A stretch of DNA of 64,000 nt from NCBI GenBank assembly GCA_017428625.1, contig JAFRQM010000002.1, forward strand, positions 1 to 64,000. Direction: 5' to 3'. The stretch's first letter is position 1; each line of letters starts with the position of its first letter. The notes beneath the pieces were generated by a model, which did not search any database, was not told the DNA's origin, and saw nothing but the letters and a program-made list of their open reading frames with translations. Shown one piece after another: positions 1-8,506 of the stretch. Source of the stretch: Clostridia bacterium (GTDB lineage Bacteria > Bacillota > Clostridia > Oscillospirales > Acutalibacteraceae). The position numbers and the translations under genes are program-made.

Positions 1-129
1 CTCTCTTTCCCGTTGCCGGGAATTACTGTTTTAAGAGTATTTTCTCTCTTGAAATCTTCAAGGGTTTTTTCTTAAATCGTTGTTTAATTTTCAAGGTGCT
101 ATCGCCCCCGTCTTCACGGGCGCTCGATT
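1..129 (-). other. Probable rRNA-operon leader, continuing left out of the window
   Basis: Read on the minus strand, the stretch at 79-100 gives CACCTTGAAAATTAAACAAC, the kind of sequence found in leaders and spacers of Bacillota rRNA operons. It follows a near-consensus promoter (130-158) and a small GC hairpin (about 101-124). No gene is visible in 1-129. The rRNA itself would lie left of base 1, so the assignment is an inference. Confidence 0.45.
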
Positions 130-158
130 AATATATCATATAAAAAATGCAATGTCAA
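130..158 (-). promoter_or_regulatory. Strong sigma-A promoter toward the left edge
   Basis: On the minus strand, TTGACA (153-158) and TATATT (130-135) are separated by exactly 17 bases. A perfect -35 and optimal spacing fit an rRNA promoter. It diverges from the promoter of the GH5 gene at 210-238. Confidence 0.7.
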
Positions 159-209
159 CACCAAAAATCAAAATTTTCAGAATTTTTTAACAATTGAAAT
201 CCGGTGTAT

Positions 210-238
210 TTGACATTGATTTTTTCAGGTGGTATATA
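210..238 (+). promoter_or_regulatory. Sigma-A promoter for the GH5-like gene
   Basis: TTGACA at 210-215, 17-base spacer, TATATA at 233-238. Transcription would start near 245. This rules out the upstream GTG at 204 as start codon and makes the ATG at 246 leaderless, favouring the GTG at 276. Confidence 0.6.
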
Positions 239-275
239 TATAATAATGTATATAGCAATATATAGCGAGGTGAGC

Positions 276-1727
276 GTGACGGATACAATATATATTGATA
301 AAAAAGCCTTTGTTGACGGAGAAGGACGCGAAAGAATCTTTCGCGGTATGAGTTTTATCTGTGAAGGCGATGTCAGCACTTTTCCGCGCGTTTACGAGCC
401 TGCCCTTGACGATGAAATGTTGCGCGAATACAGTGAAAACGGATTCAATCTTATCCGCCTCGGAGTGGTGTGGGATGCAGTCGAGCATGAAATGGGCCGA
501 TTTGACGACAATTACACCGGTAAAATTGCGGACACAATAAAGCGATGCGAAAAATTCGGCATATATGTTTATATTGTAATTTATCAGAGGCACTACGCAA
601 GTTTTATGAACGGCGGCGTAGGCGCTCCGCTGTGGGCAACCGACACAGACAACAGAACATATATGAGAGTGAAATATGAGGCCTCGCAGCTGCAGTATTT
701 TTTCAACCCCGCGGTCGGAAACGCTTTTGACAATTTTTGGAACAACAAAAGGATTGCGGCAAAAGGTTTGCAGGACAGATACGCGGAAATGATTAACCAC
801 ATTCTGCCGTTTTTTACCGATAAAAAAGCTTTTCTCGGTATTGACTTTATGAACGAGCCGTTCCCGGGAAGCAGTTGCCTGCGGATTTTCAGGAGCGCGG
901 TTTCCACGAGCCTCAAATGTCTGGTCAACGAGAAGAAAATCGGCGCGCCGGCCGTGGTAAGAAACTATTTTAAAGGCGTAAACAGATATGATATTTTCCG
1001 GCTTGTTGAAAGCGGGGAAACATTTAACAGAATAATTGACAGCGCGGGAAATATTACGGCTGATTTCGACAGAAAAAAATACGCGCCGTTTTTCAGCAAA
1101 ATGGCGGATGAGACGGCAGAGGCTGCCGGTGATTCGTTTATTTTTGAAGAGAATAACTACTGTTCAAATATCGGTATGCCGGGTGAGATTCCCGAAACCG
1201 GGCGGAATAATGTTGTTTTTGCGCCCAACGGATTTGACCTGACATCTGGCACAACCGCTGACGAATCCACGGCAAACAATATGAGAACGGATATTATATG
1301 GAAAAGGCATAAAGAAACGCAGGAAAGGCTGAACTGCCCCGTGATAGTCGGCGCGTGGGGAAAACATTCGGGCTCCGACAGGGGACTTTCACACATCTCA
1401 CACGAGTTGGATGTTTTTGACGCGAACAAATGGAGCAGCGCTTTTTTCAAATATAAACCCGGTATTTTCAGAATGCCGATTGCCGATACGCTTGTGCGCC
1501 CCTACCCCGTTGCGACGGCAGGAACGCTCGATTATTTCAGATATGACGCGCATTGCAAAATATTCGAGTTGCAGTATTCGCAAAAGAGAAACGCGGAAAT
1601 TGAAACGGTTGTGTATCTTCCGGGTAAGCCGACGGATATTGAAACCGATGTAAATTATATTATTGAAGGTAATTACTTAAAGGCAGTGACATCCACGGGA
1701 GTTCACAGGATAAGGATAAAGTTCTGA
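276..1727 (+). CDS. Glycoside hydrolase family 5 / endoglycoceramidase-like protein
   Basis: A 483-residue protein with no clear signal peptide. The N-terminal pattern (DGEGRERIFRGMSF, then NLIRLGVVWDAVE) and the motif FMNEPF, which holds the usual acid/base Glu, match GH5 clan A hydrolases, especially endoglycosylceramidases that cut glycan from ceramide. The last ~90 residues look like the beta-sandwich found in that family. Oddity: where GH5 enzymes have GEFG or GEWG with the nucleophile Glu, this protein reads VGAWG (codon 1353-1355 = GCG), so activity is doubtful or the nucleophile lies elsewhere. The start was set at GTG 276 because the promoter at 210-238 precludes earlier starts and GAGGTGA lies just upstream; ATG 246 is the alternative. 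Single gene, closed by a hairpin at 1737. Confidence 0.6.
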   Translation: MTDTIYIDKKAFVDGEGRERIFRGMSFICEGDVSTFPRVYEPALDDEMLREYSENGFNLIRLGVVWDAVEHEMGRFDDNYTGKIADTIKRCEKFGIYVYIVIYQRHYASFMNGGVGAPLWATDTDNRTYMRVKYEASQLQYFFNPAVGNAFDNFWNNKRIAAKGLQDRYAEMINHILPFFTDKKAFLGIDFMNEPFPGSSCLRIFRSAVSTSLKCLVNEKKIGAPAVVRNYFKGVNRYDIFRLVESGETFNRIIDSAGNITADFDRKKYAPFFSKMADETAEAAGDSFIFEENNYCSNIGMPGEIPETGRNNVVFAPNGFDLTSGTTADESTANNMRTDIIWKRHKETQERLNCPVIVGAWGKHSGSDRGLSHISHELDVFDANKWSSAFFKYKPGIFRMPIADTLVRPYPVATAGTLDYFRYDAHCKIFELQYSQKRNAEIETVVYLPGKPTDIETDVNYIIEGNYLKAVTSTGVHRIRIKF

Positions 1728-1736
1728 TTATTATAA

Positions 1737-1772
1737 AATCGGCAGGCGATTTGCCTGCCGATTCTTATTCAA
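1737..1772. terminator. Hairpin terminator between convergent genes
   Basis: AATCGGCAGGC and GCCTGCCGATT form an 11-bp stem with a 5-base loop at 1737-1763. The following T-tract is weak. It separates the GH5-like gene from the convergent gene at 1851-2639. Confidence 0.55.
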
Positions 1773-1850
1773 ATATCAATTAAATCAAGATGATGTGGCA
1801 AGATAGCATGTTCCACATTGCATTTCAAAACTATTTTTATTTAAAAACAA

Positions 1851-2639
1851 TTAGAAATCAAATGTAAAGAATTTTCTCAATAATTCGAAGAACTTACGGA
1901 ATACCTCTCTTGTTTTATCAATTAAGTCTTTGAAAAAGTTGGTCTCCTCTTTATAATAAAAGCACGATTGCAACGCACCGGAAACGCACAAATTATCACT
2001 GTCGAAATCAAGACTTCTTTTAGATTCATTGTAATAGTCAACAATTTCATCCGGTAATGTTGTTGTAACAGTTATTGTGTCTCTACTTACAGTAATATTT
2101 AACTTTTTACATTCAGACATTTTGCCTTGATAATCGCCTTTCATAAACTTTCCATCTGATGTATAATACGACCCCACACATGCTCCGTGCGAACTGTTTT
2201 CATTTTCATAAAACCAATAATACAGACTATACTGCACATCTTTTGAAGCGGATATATAGTGAGGTTCTGTATTTTCGCCACAATAAAAATCTGTAATATT
2301 TAAAGAAAAATGGTTTTGTGTATTTTCTCTAATTGGGTTGTCAGAAAAATAAACTTTAAATATATCTATGCCGTCTGCTCCGCTCCAAGATTTTGTTCCT
2401 ATACAATAGATTTCATCATCCTTAATATAAGAACTTTTGATTACTATTTTTATATCATTTCCTTTTGCGGAAACTGTATATTGCGTATTACTGTCATTAT
2501 TGTAAGATATGCTCTTGGTTGTCCATCCATCATCAGCTGTATCATCTATTACGGCATTTACTGGGAGAAAAGAAAACGTTGAGCCAAAGAGAGTCAAAAG
2601 GCATAAAAGAATTGAAATTGATTTTTTTATTACTTTCAT
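1851..2639 (-). CDS. Secreted protein of unknown function with amphipathic C-terminal tail
   Basis: A 262-residue protein with a signal peptide (basic MKVIKKS, hydrophobic core, cleavage near VNA-VIDD). The middle is polar, rich in Asn, Ser and Tyr, and looks like a beta-rich exported domain; no known family was recognised. The final ~28 residues alternate Phe/Leu with Lys/Arg (FRKFFELLRKFF) and should form an amphipathic helix, a tail also seen in other exported proteins here. The start has AAAGAGGT at good distance. It lies 25 bp downstream of the phosphoglucomutase gene with no terminator between, so it may be cotranscribed. Base composition is more AT-rich than its neighbours. Confidence 0.7.
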   Translation of the reverse strand: MKVIKKSISILLCLLTLFGSTFSFLPVNAVIDDTADDGWTTKSISYNNDSNTQYTVSAKGNDIKIVIKSSYIKDDEIYCIGTKSWSGADGIDIFKVYFSDNPIRENTQNHFSLNITDFYCGENTEPHYISASKDVQYSLYYWFYENENSSHGACVGSYYTSDGKFMKGDYQGKMSECKKLNITVSRDTITVTTTLPDEIVDYYNESKRSLDFDSDNLCVSGALQSCFYYKEETNFFKDLIDKTREVFRKFFELLRKFFTFDF

Positions 2640-2663
2640 TTCATATTACCTCTTTCTTAGGTT

Positions 2664-4304
2664 TTAACCGTTGAGAACGGAATCGAATTTTGATTTGATG
2701 GCATCGCGTTTTGCCTGTGCAGCTTCGAAACTCTCGCCTCTGATTGAGTAATATATCTTAAGCTTGGGCTCTGTGCCGGAGGGTCTGATGGCAATCCAGG
2801 AGCCGTCATTGAAGAAATATTTGAGAACATTCTCTTTGGGAAGACCGTCAATGCCGGGTGCGTAGTCTTTTTCTTCTCTGACATCATCAAGTAAAGTTTT
2901 GCCGGAAGCACGGAAAATCTCCATAAGTTCTCTGATTCTTTCGGCGCCGTCTTTGCCTTTGAGAACGATGTTGTCAAGGCAGTCGAGATAATAGCCGTAT
3001 TTTGCGTAGATACCTTCGAGAACCTCTATTAAATCTTTGCCCTGATTTTTGTAATACGCCGCCATCTGGGCTATGAGATAAGAGGCGACAACCGCGTCTT
3101 TGTCTCTTGCGTGAGTGCCGGCAAGATAGCCGTAGCTTTCTTCATAACCGAAAACATATTCTTTGCCGCCGTTCTGTTCATAGAGACAAATCTGTTCGCC
3201 GATATATTTAAAGCCGGTAAGGGTTTCGACAACATTGAGGCCGTAACTTTTTGCGATGTTCGCGCCGAGTTCGCTTGTAACGATTGTTTTGACAACAGTG
3301 GATTTCTCATTGAGAGAATCCTTTTTCATTTTAAGAACGAAATCGACAAGAAGAGCGCCCGTCTGGTTGCCCGTCATAAGTGTAAATTTACCGTTATGTT
3401 TGACGCCGATGCCCACGCGGTCACAGTCAGGGTCGGTGCCTATGACAAGGTCTGCGCCTTCACGCTCAGCTTGTTCGAGAGCAAGGGTGAGCGCGTCTTT
3501 TTCTTCCGGGTTCGGGGAACGAACAGTGGAGAAATTGCCGTCGGGCAGTTCCTGAGCTTTGACAACGGAAACATTGAAATCTTTGAGAATTGTTCTTACG
3601 GGAATATTGCCTGTGCCGTGGAGAGGAGTATAAACGATTTTAAGGTCGGATTTTTCGGTGTAGAAAGTCTGTTTTTTCACTTCGGCGAGGAATGCGTCGA
3701 GAGTCTCCTGCCCTATCATTACGATAAGACCTTTTGACACCGCTTCGTCGTAATCCATGCAGGGAACCGCTTTAAGGTCTTCAACCGCGTTGACATAGCT
3801 TATGACTTTGTTTGCGAGGTCGGGAACAAGCTGGCAGCCTTTATTGTCGTATGCTTTGTAACCGTTGTATTCTTTGGGATTGTGACTTGCGGTAACAACA
3901 ACGCCCGCGTCGCACTTGTGGTATCTGACCGAAAATGAAAGAACGGGAGTTGGTTCAAGAGTTTCAAAAAGATAAACCTTTATTCCGTTTGCGGCAAGAA
4001 CGCCCGCCGTTCTGAAAGCGAACTCGCGGGAGTTGTTGCGGGAGTCATAGGCGACACTTGCGGAGATTTCTCCCGTGCAGGTGGCTTTGAGATAATCTGC
4101 AAGCCCCTGTGTTGCTTTGCCTATGGTATAGCGGTTCATACGGTTTGCGCCCGCGCCCATTATGCCGCGAAGACCGCCCGTGCCGAATTCGAGATCTTTA
4201 TAAAAGCGGTCTTCAATTTCTTTTTCATCGGTTATTGCGGAGAGTTCCGCCGCTGTTTCTTCATCAAAAGTTTTCCAGAGTTCATACTTTTCTTTAACTG
4301 TCAT
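2664..4304 (-). CDS. Phosphoglucomutase / phosphomannomutase
   Basis: A 546-residue alpha-D-phosphohexomutase, normal for the bacterial PgcA/PGM2-like subfamily, interconverting glucose-1-P or mannose-1-P and the 6-phosphates. All four family signatures are visible: the phosphoserine loop TASHNP (about residue 140), the metal loop GTDPDCDR (about 290), the sugar-specificity loop GYEES (about 390) and the phosphate-binding loop RPSGTEPK (near the C-terminus). Cytoplasmic. It follows the alpha-mannosidase gene by 14 bp, consistent with routing released mannose or glucose, although substrate preference cannot be read from sequence. Confidence 0.93.
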   Translation of the reverse strand: MTVKEKYELWKTFDEETAAELSAITDEKEIEDRFYKDLEFGTGGLRGIMGAGANRMNRYTIGKATQGLADYLKATCTGEISASVAYDSRNNSREFAFRTAGVLAANGIKVYLFETLEPTPVLSFSVRYHKCDAGVVVTASHNPKEYNGYKAYDNKGCQLVPDLANKVISYVNAVEDLKAVPCMDYDEAVSKGLIVMIGQETLDAFLAEVKKQTFYTEKSDLKIVYTPLHGTGNIPVRTILKDFNVSVVKAQELPDGNFSTVRSPNPEEKDALTLALEQAEREGADLVIGTDPDCDRVGIGVKHNGKFTLMTGNQTGALLVDFVLKMKKDSLNEKSTVVKTIVTSELGANIAKSYGLNVVETLTGFKYIGEQICLYEQNGGKEYVFGYEESYGYLAGTHARDKDAVVASYLIAQMAAYYKNQGKDLIEVLEGIYAKYGYYLDCLDNIVLKGKDGAERIRELMEIFRASGKTLLDDVREEKDYAPGIDGLPKENVLKYFFNDGSWIAIRPSGTEPKLKIYYSIRGESFEAAQAKRDAIKSKFDSVLNG

Positions 4305-4318
4305 AATTATGCCTCCAA

Positions 4319-7255
4319 TTATAATTTTTCAGCTATTGTGATTATTTCAAACGGTCTGTATTCAATATTATCCGCTTCGCCTGTTATATCTTCAAGCATA
4401 TTCATTATACAGTATTTTTTCTTTAAATCAAGTGTTCCGCGCATACCGTTCTGCTCCGAAAGCCTGTAAACTATGTATTCGCCGTTTTCGGAAAGTTTTG
4501 CCGCCTGAAGGAACAGAGGCGAGAAATCGCGGTCAAATGACAAATCGGATTTAATCAGAGTGGAATTGTATTCAAAAGCGAGTTCGTTTATTCCCGCATC
4601 CGTAAAAGTGCCGCCATGCGGATAAATCATATAGCAAAAATCATGTTCGCCGATATCGGATGTGGGATCCGGTCTGATTGTGGCGCGCAGCAAGGAGAGC
4701 GACATTGTGCTGTTCTCAGCGCCGATGCCGTATTTACCCTCATTGATGATTGCGATGCCGCCGCCTGTTTCGCTCATATCGCTCCATTTATGCTGGCAGA
4801 CTTCAAACTTTGCCTGCTGCCAGGTTGTGTTGCGGTGTGTTTCACGCCTGATAAAGCCTGCGGATGTATCGCTGACAAGTTCGCGCGTTAAAAGATTGCA
4901 GTTGAAATATGCTTTTGCAAGTTTATGTTTTTCGTTCCAGTTTACAATGTTTTCAACATCTATTGCCCTTGAACGGCGGAAAACAGTAATTACCGTTTTC
5001 CACTCGCTTTTCTCTGTTGAAAGAACGGTTTCAAAGCGGGCGCTTTCACTGTCGGCGCCGCGGAACTTCAAAGGCGACTTGACTGTAAAGGACAGCTCCT
5101 TGTCAGCGTAATCGGGCAATATATCCCACGCATCATAATTTCCCGGTCTGTCATCGAACAATCTTAGCCGGTTGAAAGCGCCGTCAGCCCACTGCCTTGA
5201 GAGTTCTTTGTCATAAAGCGAAACAATGCTGCCGTCGGCGGCAAACTCAATTTTGTAAAAAGGCGTTTCAGCAAAAAGGGCGTCGGCAAAAAGCCAGGAT
5301 GAATCGCCGGACGGCGCGGTGATTTCTGCGTGTGAAAAAGCCGGTGCATCAGGAACCGCCCAGAAACCTTTTCTGCCTTTTCTCATAACAGAGCCGTTTT
5401 CGTTTTCGATAAAAGTTATTCCTCTGCGTCTGAACGAAAGAGTATTGAAATACTTTTTACCAGTTCCGATAATTGAGCCAAGTTCGCGGTCGATTTCTTC
5501 ATAATCCGCCAGGGCGTCATGGTAAACCGGCGTAATATGACTGCCGGGCAGAATGTCGTGGAACTGATTGACCATAAACTTTTTATAAAGAGAACGGATT
5601 TTATCAGCGGGGTATTCTTCACCCGCGAGCGCTCTGATTGAGCAAACCAGTTCCGCGTCGCGGAATCTGAACTCAAGCATGCGGTTATATCTTTTGAGAA
5701 CCGATTTTGTAGTGTATGTTCCCCTGTGCATTTCAAGATACAGTTCGCCGTCCCACACTGAGAGTTCCTTATTGTTTTTCAGGTTGTTTTCGAGAAACTC
5801 TTTTGCTGTTGTATGCCGGGTTGCAGGCATTACGGAAACTTTTTTGAAACGGCGCATAAGTTCAACCATTTCTTCTGTGGCGCCGCTTCCGCCGTCGCCG
5901 TAGCCAAACATACTGAGAGTCTGACCGCCGTTGTTTTTATCCTGATAAGCCTCCCAGTTTTCCTGAATCTGCGAGGGCATATTCCAGGTGATAAAATGAG
6001 TGGGCGGAACACAGGCATAGACCTCGGATGAGTCTATGCCGCGCCAGATAAAATTATTGTGCGGAAAACGGTTTGTATCGTTCCATGTTGACATTTTATT
6101 TGAAACGAAATATTCCACGCCGCTTTTTCTGAGAATCTGGGGTAAAATCCAACTGTTGCCGAAAACATCGGGCAACCAGCAGGAATTGACTGTTATGCCG
6201 AATTTTTCTCTGAAATAAGACTGACCGTAAAGGCACTGTCTGACAAGGCTTTCGGCGCAGGGAATGTTGCAGTCGGGCTCCACATACATAGCGCCGACGG
6301 GTTCAAAAGAACCCGCTGTGATTTTTTCTCTGAGTTCTTCAAAAACTTCAGGATAATGTTTTTCGAGCATTTCATAGGTAAATGCCTGAGTATGCGCGTA
6401 GTGAAATTCCGAATATCTGTCCATAAGACGCATCTGAATAAGAACGGTTCTCAGGTTTTTCTGAACACTGTGTATTCTGCGCCAGTAATAAGCAATATCT
6501 AGGTGTGAATGCGCAACAAGAGCGACATCGCCGCTGCCGTGATAAACATTGTTGCGGTAAATGTTTTTTTCAATATATTCCGTTGCTGATTTGATATCGG
6601 AGTCGCGGACATCCTCAAAATCAATAAGATTGAGAGCGTTGTTGAGTTCCCTGTTGACTAGTTCCCTGTAATCCTCATTGAATAGTTCGCTGCGGGCAAT
6701 ATCGAGAAGCAGTTCAATATCATAAACAAGAGCCTGCACACCCTCGTTGACGGTTTTAAGATAACCTCCTTCGAATATCTGACGGCAACCGCGCACGGCA
6801 AGAACCTCGGGATTTCTTTCATCATCAGGTTTTGAGCGGTTGTATGCCTCAATTTCAAAATGAAGGCGGCTGTCTTCGATGTATGGTGTCACGGCGACAC
6901 GCTCCCTGTTGGGGTCAATGCCGCCTATATATTTATCATTACATTTAATAATCATCTCAGCGGAGGTTTTAAGATAAAAATAAACCTCTCTGTCGCGCAT
7001 ACGTTCCGGTATTTCCGCCGTCGCTTCAATAAATGCCGTGCCGTCGGGAGAAAAATACATATCTCCCCTTCTCAGCGGTCTCGGCGTTTCATCATAATAA
7101 TCATATTCGCACTCTGAAACCTGACGCGCTTCACGAACCTTAAAAGAGGTTATCTCTTCGGAATCGGAGTAAATATATCTTTTAAGCCATCCGAATCGCA
7201 AATCGGTGTAATCTTCGGGGCGCATACTTCTGCGAATAACTTTAATGTGTGCCAT
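4319..7255 (-). CDS. Alpha-mannosidase, GH38
   Basis: A 978-residue GH38 retaining alpha-mannosidase. The N-terminal half carries the zinc/substrate motif AHSHLDIAYYW (about residue 245) and the motif SCWLPDVFGNSW, whose Asp is the usual catalytic nucleophile. The C-terminal half is the beta-sandwich region. There is no signal peptide, so it should act in the cytoplasm on imported manno-oligosaccharides. It sits between a NifU-like gene (8 bp upstream) and phosphoglucomutase (14 bp downstream), implying one transcript. Length is typical. Confidence 0.92.
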   Translation of the reverse strand: MAHIKVIRRSMRPEDYTDLRFGWLKRYIYSDSEEITSFKVREARQVSECEYDYYDETPRPLRRGDMYFSPDGTAFIEATAEIPERMRDREVYFYLKTSAEMIIKCNDKYIGGIDPNRERVAVTPYIEDSRLHFEIEAYNRSKPDDERNPEVLAVRGCRQIFEGGYLKTVNEGVQALVYDIELLLDIARSELFNEDYRELVNRELNNALNLIDFEDVRDSDIKSATEYIEKNIYRNNVYHGSGDVALVAHSHLDIAYYWRRIHSVQKNLRTVLIQMRLMDRYSEFHYAHTQAFTYEMLEKHYPEVFEELREKITAGSFEPVGAMYVEPDCNIPCAESLVRQCLYGQSYFREKFGITVNSCWLPDVFGNSWILPQILRKSGVEYFVSNKMSTWNDTNRFPHNNFIWRGIDSSEVYACVPPTHFITWNMPSQIQENWEAYQDKNNGGQTLSMFGYGDGGSGATEEMVELMRRFKKVSVMPATRHTTAKEFLENNLKNNKELSVWDGELYLEMHRGTYTTKSVLKRYNRMLEFRFRDAELVCSIRALAGEEYPADKIRSLYKKFMVNQFHDILPGSHITPVYHDALADYEEIDRELGSIIGTGKKYFNTLSFRRRGITFIENENGSVMRKGRKGFWAVPDAPAFSHAEITAPSGDSSWLFADALFAETPFYKIEFAADGSIVSLYDKELSRQWADGAFNRLRLFDDRPGNYDAWDILPDYADKELSFTVKSPLKFRGADSESARFETVLSTEKSEWKTVITVFRRSRAIDVENIVNWNEKHKLAKAYFNCNLLTRELVSDTSAGFIRRETHRNTTWQQAKFEVCQHKWSDMSETGGGIAIINEGKYGIGAENSTMSLSLLRATIRPDPTSDIGEHDFCYMIYPHGGTFTDAGINELAFEYNSTLIKSDLSFDRDFSPLFLQAAKLSENGEYIVYRLSEQNGMRGTLDLKKKYCIMNMLEDITGEADNIEYRPFEIITIAEKL

Positions 7256-7263
7256 AGTTCACC

Positions 7264-7497
7264 TCAGACATCCTGAAAATAGGGCCTTTTGCGTATTGCC
7301 GACAGTCTGACCCGTTCGCCGAGATCGCGCTCAATCTGCTCCTCAACCCAGGAAAGGCAACGGTCGAGGATGTGGCATTTTGAGCATTCGCCCTGCATAA
7401 CGACGGTTACCGTGTTCCCCTCGCGGGAAAGAAACGTGATTTCGCCGCCGTCGCCCTGTATTCTGGGACGGATTATATTATTGATGTATTCTTCCAT
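7264..7497 (-). CDS. NifU C-terminal domain-like protein
   Basis: A 77-residue protein beginning MEEYINNIIRPRIQGDGGEI, the hallmark of the NifU C-terminal Fe-S scaffold/carrier domain (N-terminal helix then xxGDGG). The usual CxxC becomes CSKCHILDRC, so one extra Cys is available for cluster binding. It is probably a small Fe-S carrier in the cytoplasm. It is the first gene before alpha-mannosidase; no functional link to the sugar genes is obvious. The start has a GGTAAT-type SD, and the gene diverges from nrdG. Confidence 0.8.
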   Translation of the reverse strand: MEEYINNIIRPRIQGDGGEITFLSREGNTVTVVMQGECSKCHILDRCLSWVEEQIERDLGERVRLSAIRKRPYFQDV

Positions 7498-7631
7498 ATT
7501 ATTACCTCACGGTTTTGCGGTATTTCTTTATTATAATATCATAATACATTTTATATTACCATACGAAAATGAAAAAAATTATTGCTGCTTTTACTATATT
7601 TTGTGATAAGCCCCTGCATATTTAACGATTC

Positions 7632-7647
7632 TCACAATATATTGTAT
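7632..7647. promoter_or_regulatory. NrdR-box-like site 1
   Basis: TCACAATATATTGTAT matches the NrdR-box consensus ACACWATATATWGTGT at 14 of 16 positions. It lies about 30 bp upstream of the nrdG -35 element. NrdR is the conserved repressor of ribonucleotide reductase operons; its own gene is not in the window. Confidence 0.65.
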
Positions 7648-7675
7648 TTTTTAAAAAATTTTTGATGTAAAGTCA

Positions 7676-7704
7676 TTGACATTAACTTATTTATGTTGTA
7701 TTAT
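7676..7704 (+). promoter_or_regulatory. Sigma-A promoter for nrdG-nrdD
   Basis: TTGACA at 7676-7681, a 17-base spacer, and TATTAT at 7699-7704, placing transcription start near 7711. It lies between the two NrdR-like boxes. Confidence 0.75.
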
Positions 7705-7744
7705 AAATCACGCACCTATATGGTGGGCTTTGCTATCTGCAAAA

Positions 7745-7760
7745 GCACAACATATTGTGA
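7745..7760. promoter_or_regulatory. NrdR-box-like site 2
   Basis: GCACAACATATTGTGA matches the NrdR-box consensus at about 13 of 16 positions. It lies some 40 bp downstream of the expected transcription start and just before the nrdG start codon, so binding would block elongation or support looping with site 1. Confidence 0.55.
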
Positions 7761-7783
7761 TTTATGTTCAGGTGAGAGGAAGT

Positions 7784-8488
7784 GTGCGGGTTTTGGTGTT
7801 CAACGGTCTGCAAAAGCTTACACTGCTTGACTTTCCGGGTAAAGTCGCCTGCACTCTTTTCACGGCGGGCTGCGATTTCAGATGCCCGTTCTGCCACAAC
7901 GCCTCACTGGTTTACAGAGACGACAAGTTAGAGACCTTTACAGACGATGAGATTCTTGACTTTCTCAGAAAGCGCAAAGGAATACTCGAAGGAGTGGCGA
8001 TAACGGGCGGTGAGCCGATGCTTAACAGCGGGCTTGCTGACTTTATGAAAAAAGTCAGGGAACTCGGCTACGCCGTCAAACTTGACACAAACGGCAGTTA
8101 CCCCGACAGGCTTGCGGACGTTATTGAAAGCGGCCTTGCCGACAAGGTCGCGATGGATATAAAAAACTCAAAAGAGAAATACGGGCTGACTGTAGGCATA
8201 CCGGATTATGACATTAAACCTGTTGAGGAAAGCGTTGACATTCTGCTCAATTGCAAAATCGATTATGAATTGCGCACAACGGTTACGGCAGATTTTCACG
8301 AAGAAAGCGATTTTGAGAAAATCGGCACATGGATTAAAGGCGCGAAAGCCTATTTTTTGCAGAATTTTGTCAACTCGGGCGAACTGATAGATGAAAACAT
8401 CAAAGGTGTTTCACCGGAAGAAATGAACGGCTTTCTCGCCGTTGTTCGAAAATATATACCGGACGCGCAACTGCGCGGGGTGGAGTAA
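7784..8488 (+). CDS. nrdG: Anaerobic ribonucleotide reductase activating protein NrdG
   Basis: Radical SAM activase that installs the glycyl radical on NrdD using S-adenosylmethionine and a 4Fe-4S cluster. The cluster motif CDFRCPFC (CX3CX2C) is near residue 26, followed by the SAM-binding TGGEP segment. The product is 234 residues from the GTG at 7784, chosen because AGGTGAGAGGA lies just upstream and the longer frame (from 7676) would start inside the promoter; a GTG at 7796 is also possible. The gene ends 18 bp before nrdD, so the two are cotranscribed. The N-terminus (NGLQKLTLLDFPGKVACTLF) fits the NrdG/PflA-like branch common in Clostridia. Confidence 0.9.
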   Translation: MRVLVFNGLQKLTLLDFPGKVACTLFTAGCDFRCPFCHNASLVYRDDKLETFTDDEILDFLRKRKGILEGVAITGGEPMLNSGLADFMKKVRELGYAVKLDTNGSYPDRLADVIESGLADKVAMDIKNSKEKYGLTVGIPDYDIKPVEESVDILLNCKIDYELRTTVTADFHEESDFEKIGTWIKGAKAYFLQNFVNSGELIDENIKGVSPEEMNGFLAVVRKYIPDAQLRGVE

Positions 8489-8506
8489 TCTCAGGAGGAA
8501 GATAAA

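Noticed and set aside
204..275. Longer N-terminus for the GH5-like protein from the GTG at 204
   Set aside because: The -35 and -10 elements lie inside this stretch, so it cannot be in the mRNA from that promoter.
3111..3737. 208-residue plus-strand ORF inside phosphoglucomutase
   Set aside because: Antisense shadow of a gene with all four phosphohexomutase motifs.
7676..7783. Longer NrdG from 7676
   Set aside because: It would start inside the -35 element and cross an NrdR-like box; the conserved protein begins near 7784.
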